From Megalopta genalis (Eukaryota; Arthropoda; Insecta; Hymenoptera; Halictidae), in assembly GCF_051020955.1 (NCBI RefSeq), contig NC_135030.1, forward strand, positions 2,284,501-2,348,500: DNA of 64,000 nucleotides, read 5' to 3'. The notes under the pieces were generated by a model. That model ran no database searches and was not told the origin of the DNA. It was given only the letters and a program-made list of their open reading frames with translations. Made by a program: the position numbers and the translations under genes. Numbering within the stretch: position 1 is the stretch's first letter; the number at the start of each line of letters is the position of its first letter. Positions 58,693 to 64,000 of the stretch are shown piece by piece.

Positions 58693-58772
58693 TTGGGTTG
58701 GCAACTTAGTAATTGCCGATTTGTTCGATGAAATAGAAAATTTTTTTTTACTTGGAACGAAGTTTAATCTGA
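58693..58772. repeat. Mariner end fragment (TTGGGTTGGCAAC type)
   Basis: TTGGGTTGGCAACTTAGTAA to about GAACGAAGTTTAATCTG matches the end of the element at 59041 in the same orientation, then diverges. A TA precedes it. It is a truncated copy. Confidence 0.8.
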
Positions 58773-59111
58773 AGTTTAATAGGATTGCTGTTAAATTGTA
58801 GAATGCAGATAGCATATAAGTTCCTTCATTTAGAATGGAGGCACAATAACAATCACCGATGTTAGATTCTAAGAGTAACAATAGCGTAAGAAACGTGGAA
58901 ATTGTAAGAACTTTGCGAATTGGAATGCCATGTTCTATTCGGTGCTTCCCATTTTTCAAATTTGTCTCGTAATATTGTCTCTTCTCTAGATTCATGAACG
59001 TTGTATAATAATATACATACATTATAAAAAGTGTATTGTATTGGGTTGGCAACTAAGTAATCGCCGATTTGTTCAATGAAATGAAAAATTTTTTTTTACT
59101 TGGAACGAAGT

Positions 59112-59470
59112 TTAATCTGTAATGTATTTTCCATTTTGTTCGACGACCTTTTGCCATCTCTCTGACAACTTGAAAATTCCACGCTCGTAGAAAGTCTGAT
59201 CCTTTTCGGCCGAAAACTGAGTTAAGTGAGATTTTACAGCGTCATCGTCGTTAAAAGTTTTACCACGAAGGGAGTTGTCCAGGGATCGAAATAAGTGGTG
59301 ATCCGATGGCGCGAGATCAGGGCTATATGGTGGGTGAAACATCGATTCCCAACCAATATCAAGACAAAGACGTGTGCGGCCTAGCATTGTCCTGCTGGAA
59401 AATGACACCTTTATGATTGACCAATTCTGCTCGCTTTTCCTTGACCGCTGTATTCAATTTGTCCAGTTGC
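59112..59470 (-). pseudogene. Mariner transposase C-terminal relic (third lineage)
   Basis: Reads QLDKLNTAVKEKRAEL, then VIFQQDNARPHTSL with the second catalytic aspartate. A frame change follows, then LDIGWESMFHPPYSPDLAPS with the third aspartate, and on to FYERGIFKLSERWQKVVEQN and the stop. About a third of the roughly 345-residue family length is present. One small frame-breaking deletion is visible near 59375. Confidence 0.88.
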
Positions 59471-59509
59471 TAACATTCACGGATAATAAAAAATAACATA
59501 ATAATAATT

Positions 59510-59514
59510 TTGTA

Positions 59515-59546
<32 letters not shown>

Positions 59547-59650
59547 TAATAATAAATATATTATAATATATATTATTATTATTATTATTATTATATATTA
59601 TTATATTATATATTATAAATTTATAATATATATATATTTTATAATTTTAT
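59510..59650. repeat. (TA)n / (ATT)n microsatellite
   Basis: A TATATATA tract followed by ATTATTATT and further TATA runs, sitting inside the mariner relic. Confidence 0.93.
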
Positions 59651-59733
59651 AATATAACATTTACGGATATCAAAAATGGGAGTGAGAGACATCTATAACT
59701 GAAATCGGTAATTACTTAGTTGCCAACCCAATA

Positions 59734-60436
59734 ATTTCACATGGTTTGCCGGTCTGGCCAACATGAGTTTCTGCTGTGTTCAATGTGTTTTTATGTAATC
59801 GTAGAGATGACGCATTTATCCTAATCCGGGCGTTCGCACCGTTTTAGTATTGATGATAACATTGAAAAAATTGTTCAGCATTGAATTTTACACGATTTAT
59901 CTTTTTAGAAATCTTGATTCGTTGAAACAGATCAGTAGCCGATGAAAGAAATTGATAAAATGCGTTGTTCTACTTGCAAATCCTTCTCCAAAACTTCGAT
60001 TCGCGTGTCGCAATCAATTAGAAGAAATTCGGTTGAACTTATTGACCAGTGAATGAACATTTGATGAAATCGAATTTTACAAAACATCTGCGAGATATAT
60101 TCGTAGGTGTATAACAGAAGCACTGTATTTTCCATGTGAAAATAATACGGCGAACGTTACTTTTTCGCATGAGACAAGAAAAGTCCATTCACTGAAGAAT
60201 GTTTATTCGTCGGATGGATCATCGAATAAAGAAAAAGAGTAGATCTGTTCTTCAAGAAAAGGAGCTGTATATGCAACACATCTCCCTAGAAAAGTTTCAA
60301 CAGAATCTCTTATCCAGGCTGTTTATTTTATCCTGCAGATTGAAATATCAAAATAATATAACAAAAATCGTGTTTTCTGTTTTGGAATCGATAAGTCGAC
60401 TATGTTCGGCGTCGAGAAATGAAAATCAAATAAAAT
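59734..60436. other. Non-coding DNA
   Basis: A 99-codon plus-strand frame at 60199-60498 (MFIRRMDHRIKKKS...) is unassigned and overlaps the repeat that follows. Nothing else is recognised. Confidence 0.4.
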
Positions 60437-60868
60437 GTATAATAATCTTAGCGTTCATATTATTATCTGACGAAAATCTTTCACCAACAAAAGCGTAGCT
60501 CATTGCCGGAAGTCGTGTTCCCTATCTCCTCTTCCCAAATTGTCCATTTTTGTTTCCAAGCCGAGCTTCGATTAGGGGAGAATTTACCATAACAGTTGCG
60601 CAATATACGTAAAACTGAAATGAAAATGTCTGAAATTTATGACCGTTACTGTACGTACCGAGACGAAACTGAAAATTAGGAAAGTAAGCAAATATGGAAT
60701 AGTGCTCGTATATGAAACTGTATACGAAATTGTTTAAAGAATCGAACAAATTATCGTCAGTGAAACAACTAAAAAAATCAAAAAACATGTAATAATCTCA
60801 GCGTTCATATTATTATCTGACGAAAATCTTTCACCAACAAAAGCGTAGCTCATTGCCGGAAGTCGCGT
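60437..60868. repeat. 80-bp direct repeat flanking a foldback remnant
   Basis: TAATAATCT(T/C)AGCGTTCATA through GCCGGAAGTCG(T/C)GTTCCCT occurs at about 60437-60517 and 60789-60869, 352 bp apart. A partial family F foldback (CTCCTCTTCCCAAATTGTCC, 60530-60597) begins right after the first copy. Confidence 0.85.
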
Positions 60869-61651
60869 TCCCTGTCGTTGCTCGGCACAAAATTATTTTG
60901 AAAGCAAATTCGACCGTTGCGAGTTACAACAAACATTGACACAAGTAGAAACGGCCGGCAATGGCCAGACACACTGCCCAAATGGTACTCGAATGGAGGT
61001 GTACGCCGAATGGATTTTAATTCTCCATTGTTTCGAACATTGAACTTCGTATGAATGAATTTTCCTCCGCGCTCACAATGCAGGCGTACGCGTGCGTGTA
61101 ATATACCTATGTGTATGTATCTATACGTATATATACACGCATCTAGGAAGAATCGGGCTTTGTTCGCGTTGCGCCGACCGGTCGCATCCACAATGCGTAT
61201 CTCTCGGAGGGTAGAGAAACGGCCGATTTCAATCGGCGAGTGTGGGATCTATCTAACGTCTGGAGAGAGAGAGAGAGAGAGCTCTACAATTGCCGGCAAC
61301 GAAACCGCGACGGCGTTTTCATTGAAAGCCGAAGGAAATTTACTGAATGAATGGGTACCGGGGTAAGAGGTCGTAAAGAAGACCTGTGGCGCGAGCGTAC
61401 GCCGATTATGCAAAACAAAAGGGAGGCAGGAGCTTCCCTTTTTCGCGAGAGTTCGCGGGCTTCCCGGTATAATTCTTGGGGGGCAGCGAACGATAAAAGA
61501 AAGCGAGCAGGAGAGACAAAGAGACCGAGCAAGAAAAAGAGGGAGAGAGAGAGGGGGGAGAGAGAGAGGGGTGGAAGGGAAGAAAAAAAGGGAAGAAATT
61601 TAGCATCGTGATTTAAGGACGAGTTTCGCGGCTATGCGGCCACTGCCGCAT
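60869..61651. other. GC-richer non-coding DNA
   Basis: Contains a (GA)n run at 61262-61282 and purine-rich sequence at 61500-61590. Overlapping frames on both strands are unassigned. The Transib-like element was inserted at the right edge. Confidence 0.4.
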
Positions 61652-61725
61652 CGGCGCACAGTGGGCCGGATCGAATATTTTATAGTGACTTTTTGACAAA
61701 AACCTAATTTTCTCACATTGTGGAA

Positions 61726-61795
61726 ATATGTTTCTATATTTCATTTCATTATGTTTCTATATTTCATTTCATTATGTTTTTATCTTTCATTTCAT
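61726..61795. repeat. 23-bp tandem repeat, three units
   Basis: TATGTTTCTATATTTCATTT + CAT is repeated, with the third unit changed to TTTTTATCTTTCATTTCAT. It lies near the left end of the Transib-like element. Confidence 0.85.
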
Positions 61796-61824
61796 ATTGT
61801 GGAGATATATATTATGGAAATATT

Positions 61825-62068
61825 AACACTTCCACGACCGCGCTAGGAACCTCAAAAATTTTCTTAAAATTAAAATATTTCATTGGATTAAACAAAAATT
61901 ATGAAGCAAACTTATAATGGCATCGATTACTTCTTCAGCATTCGTACCTCTTGGAAATCGTAATAAAATGAAGCAATCATTTTTAATTTTTCATTGATTA
62001 TCAATTCGGCCGTCAATCGACTGAATTTAAAACGGGGAGATCTCCCCGTTCGGTTGGATAAGTGTTAA
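61825..62068. mobile_element. TTAA-flanked element, family T4, copy 2
   Basis: Begins TTAACACTTCCACGACCGCG and ends GGATAAGTGTTAA (CACTT inverted ends). The interior matches the segment at 33056. It contains the palindrome GGGGAGATCTCCCC near 62035. It lies inside the Transib-like element and so is younger than it, or was carried along. Confidence 0.55.
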
Positions 62069-62087
62069 TAAAAATGATCATAAGTTG

Positions 62088-62657
62088 TAATAGATACGAC
62101 AATTTCAAGTTGAACATTTTGAACGCTACGTTTGACGTCAAAAAATATGCTTCTTTTCCTCGCAATGTCCTGACGAACCTAATCAATTTTTTCCTTTGCT
62201 TTCTTTTCTAACATTAGAAGGCAATATTGTAATAGATACGACAATTTAAAGTTGAACATTTTGAACGCTACGTTTGACGCCAAAAAATATGCTCCTTTTC
62301 CTCGCAATGTCCTGACGAACCTAATCAATTTTTTCCTTTGCTTTCTTTTCTAACATTAGAAGGCAATATTGTAATAGATACGACAATTTAAAGTTGAACA
62401 TTTTGAACGCTACGTTTGACGCCAAAAAATATGCTCCTTTTCCTCGCAATGTCCTGACGAACCTAATCAATTTTTTCCTTTGCTTTCTTTTCTAACATTA
62501 GGAGGCAATATTGTAATAGATACGACAATTTAAAGTTGAACATTTTGAACGCTACGTTTGACGTCAAAAAATATGCTTCTTTTCCTCGCGAATGTCCTGA
62601 CGAACCTAATCAATTTTTTCCTTTGCTTTCTTTTCTAACATTAGGAGGCAATATTTC
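62088..62657. repeat. 142-bp tandem repeat, four units
   Basis: TAATAGATACGACAATTT begins units at 62089, 62231, 62373 and 62515, spaced 142 bp. Units run through GAACGCTACGTTTGACG and CAATTTTTTCCTTTGCTTTC and are nearly identical. The fourth has one extra base (CTCGCGAATG). Confidence 0.95.
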
Positions 62658-62771
62658 TCGTTAGAAAACAGTAGCTTAAATTAAGATGATCGTATCCTAT
62701 ATATGAAAAATATAATGTTTAATAAAATACGAAAAGTGTAAAAATTCTTTACATTCGACAATGAATATCTT

Positions 62772-63023
62772 TTGACACCCAAGGACTCACAGTTTCGGAC
62801 AAACGGTATATTTTCAGGATACTTTCCTCCACATAATTCTATAAAAGTTACAAACCAGAACGAACCAGATTGCAAATTATTACGTTTTAAAGATATCGAC
62901 GTTACGTTACTTTTTGAGGTTAAAGATATCGAAGATAAACTCTCTGTGTTCCAGTCGGTATTACAGAACGCTTCTTCATCCGTAAATCGACGGATATTTA
63001 AAATTTTTAATTATTCCATATAA
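62772..63023 (+). CDS. Unassigned 83-codon frame inside the Transib-like element
   Basis: Reads MTPKDSQFRTNGIFSGYFPP and later KDIDVTLLFEVKDIEDKLSV, ending at TAA. TATATTTTCAG at about 62806-62816 could act as an acceptor, so the coding part might start at GYFPPHN. It does not resemble the parts of Transib transposases I know. It could be the last exon of something captured by the element, a remnant of its transposase, or chance. Confidence 0.25.
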   Translation: MTPKDSQFRTNGIFSGYFPPHNSIKVTNQNEPDCKLLRFKDIDVTLLFEVKDIEDKLSVFQSVLQNASSSVNRRIFKIFNYSI

Positions 63024-63048
63024 CATGAAAAATATAAGTAAACGAAAC

Positions 63049-63362
63049 AAACTATTTGTAACATTACAATACTAACGTACCTGGAATTACCAGTGGGTCC
63101 TCTTAACCAGCGTGGGTGCAATAAAGTACGCGTCCCAGAAAAGGTTCTCTGCATGCGTTTTATATAGTTGGTAAATTTCAACAGTTCGAACTTTTGATAA
63201 AACGTAGAGTACGTTAATTAATCCTATCATTTTGTTATTGTTTCAATAAATCTGCAGCTCCTTTTTCTGGGACGCGTACTTTATTGCACCCACGCTGGTC
63301 ACGAGGACCCGCTAGTAATTACTACAAATTTTTAGTTACTATTATAATGTTACAAATAGTTT
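63049..63362. repeat. Foldback element of 314 bp
   Basis: The outer arms AAACTATTTGTAACATTA and its complement pair, then inner arms GGGTCCTCTTAACCAGCGTG and GTGCAATAAAGTACGCGTCC pair with CACGCTGGTCACGAGGACCC and GGACGCGTACTTTATTGCAC. The total arm length is about 100 bp around a 100-bp centre. It lies near the right end of the Transib-like element. Confidence 0.85.
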
Positions 63363-63590
63363 GTAACATTATATTTAAACAATCTTTTTTTCACCAAAAA
63401 TGTCAATGGAAATTAATTAAAAATTATTGTTTAACAAATGCAAAAAAATTTAATTATCTATACTAGAAAATAACTATTTTTTAAATGTTTTTGGTGAAAA
63501 TTTCATTGCAATATCTTTGATGCTTCGAAAGTTCTCAAAAAAAAGTTGTCAAAAGTCACTGAATGTCTCGATCCAGCCCACTGTGCGGCG

Positions 63591-64000
63591 TTCCTATAAA
63601 TTCCAGTCACGCGGGCGTCTTTTTGGCCGCGGAATTCAACGACTACGCGGTATAAGCTCGCGCTGCACACGAAGAATACTCTCGGTGTAATGGAATAACG
63701 GCTATTAGGAGCGGGATATCATCGTCGGCGCGCACTGCCGCGGCGAAGGCGGCCTATCGATCGTTTTCGGCAGCGTTTCGCCCTGCCACGAGAGAAAGGG
63801 AAAGTGGCCAACCCGGTCCGAGGATTCTTTCGCAGTGCCGTGACCTTCCGAGGCCCTCGAAAAAGTTGGTCTCGCCCTACCGTCGTAATACAGTTTTTTT
63901 TTCGCGTCCGAATCGAAGTTCGTGAACGAGGCGATAGCCGCGACGATTCGGCTATGACGGGATGCTTGACATTTAAAGGTGAGAAACGCCGAATGAACTT
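63591..64000. other. CpG-rich block at the window edge
   Basis: Strong CpG content from the Transib-like element to the end. ATGACGGGATGC at 63954 followed by TTTAAAG and GTGAGA (donor at 63979) could be a first coding exon of 25 bases in phase 1, with the GC-rich DNA as its promoter and leader. The support is weak (a GTGAG donor, a C-poor start context). The window ends too soon to test it. Confidence 0.3.

Larger units (their letters stand above)
59041..59731 (-). mobile_element. Mariner relic (TTGGGTTGGCAAC type)
   Basis: Inverted ends TTGGGTTGGCAACTAAGTAA with TA on both sides (59039-59040 and 59732-59733). This end sequence is typical of mariners widespread in bees and other insects. 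Only 691 bp remain, of which 59510-59650 is an AT microsatellite. It is the third distinct mariner lineage in the window. Confidence 0.9.
61657..63585. mobile_element. Transib-like element, non-autonomous (1929 bp)
   Basis: The left end CACAGTGGGCCGGATCGA and the inverted right end CACAGTGGGCTGGATCGA continue as imperfect repeats through AGTGACTTTTTGACAA. CGGCG lies on both sides (61652-61656, 63586-63590). A 5-bp GC-rich CGNCG-like duplication and ends starting CACAGTG fit the Transib superfamily, the relatives of the RAG1 recombinase. No transposase is recognisable. The interior holds a TTAA element, a 142-bp array, one short frame and a foldback. Superfamily is inferred from ends and duplication only. 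Confidence 0.72.

Overview
This window looks like nuclear DNA of an insect, most likely a hymenopteran such as a bee. The evidence is indirect: AT-rich DNA with scattered CpG-rich blocks, several mariner lineages, piggyBac-type TTAA elements, TACAGGGT-ended foldback elements and a Transib-like element. No complete gene, rRNA, tRNA or CRISPR array is visible. Two or three short stretches could be real exons: an ATG followed by a splice donor at 2001-2009, an acceptor plus open frame at 45872-46138, and a weaker ATG plus donor at 63954-63978. The window therefore reads as intron or intergenic DNA that has accumulated mobile elements.

Layout. 0-2.7 kb: a Tc1-like transposase relic, a TTAA element, a foldback element and a GC-rich block with a possible first exon. 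4.7-5.7 kb: deleted mariner copy 1. 7.3 kb: TTAA element T2. 10.4-11.1 kb: a foldback element with a piggyBac-type MITE in its left arm, the right arm preserving the empty site. 12-17 kb: several foldbacks. 19.7 kb: a pogo/Tigger-like relic. 21.0-21.5 kb: a second piggyBac MITE and a T2 copy sharing one TTAA. 24.3-24.9 kb: duplicated 11-bp arrays carrying TCAAGGTCA. 25.8-26.8 kb: mariner copy 2. 28.1-28.6 kb: a 32-bp minisatellite.

30.6-32.8 kb and 51.9-53.0 kb: two copies, in opposite orientation, of a composite unit (foldback + deleted mariner + flank) bounded by mariner ends; in the first copy a 509-bp unit is amplified. 37.5-40.5 kb: a nested stack made of a DDE transposon relic split by a 718-bp solo LTR and a 669-bp TTAA element, with a second 648-bp solo LTR at its right end. 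42.6-43.9 kb: a foldback with an AT-rich array inside. 46.15-46.6 kb: two adjacent palindromes, the first with 96-bp arms that match exactly. 48.4-49.3 kb: mariner copy 3. 54.8-56.8 kb: two triplications (179 and 239 bp). 59.0-59.7 kb: another mariner relic. 61.66-63.59 kb: a Transib-like element with CACAGTG ends and a CGGCG duplication, loaded with nested repeats.

The families act on each other more than they work as genes. None of the transposase frames is intact, so all must have moved using enzymes supplied from elsewhere. Several insertions can be proven inside the window because palindromic arms preserve the uninterrupted target. All similarities were judged by eye; percentages and database matches were not computed.
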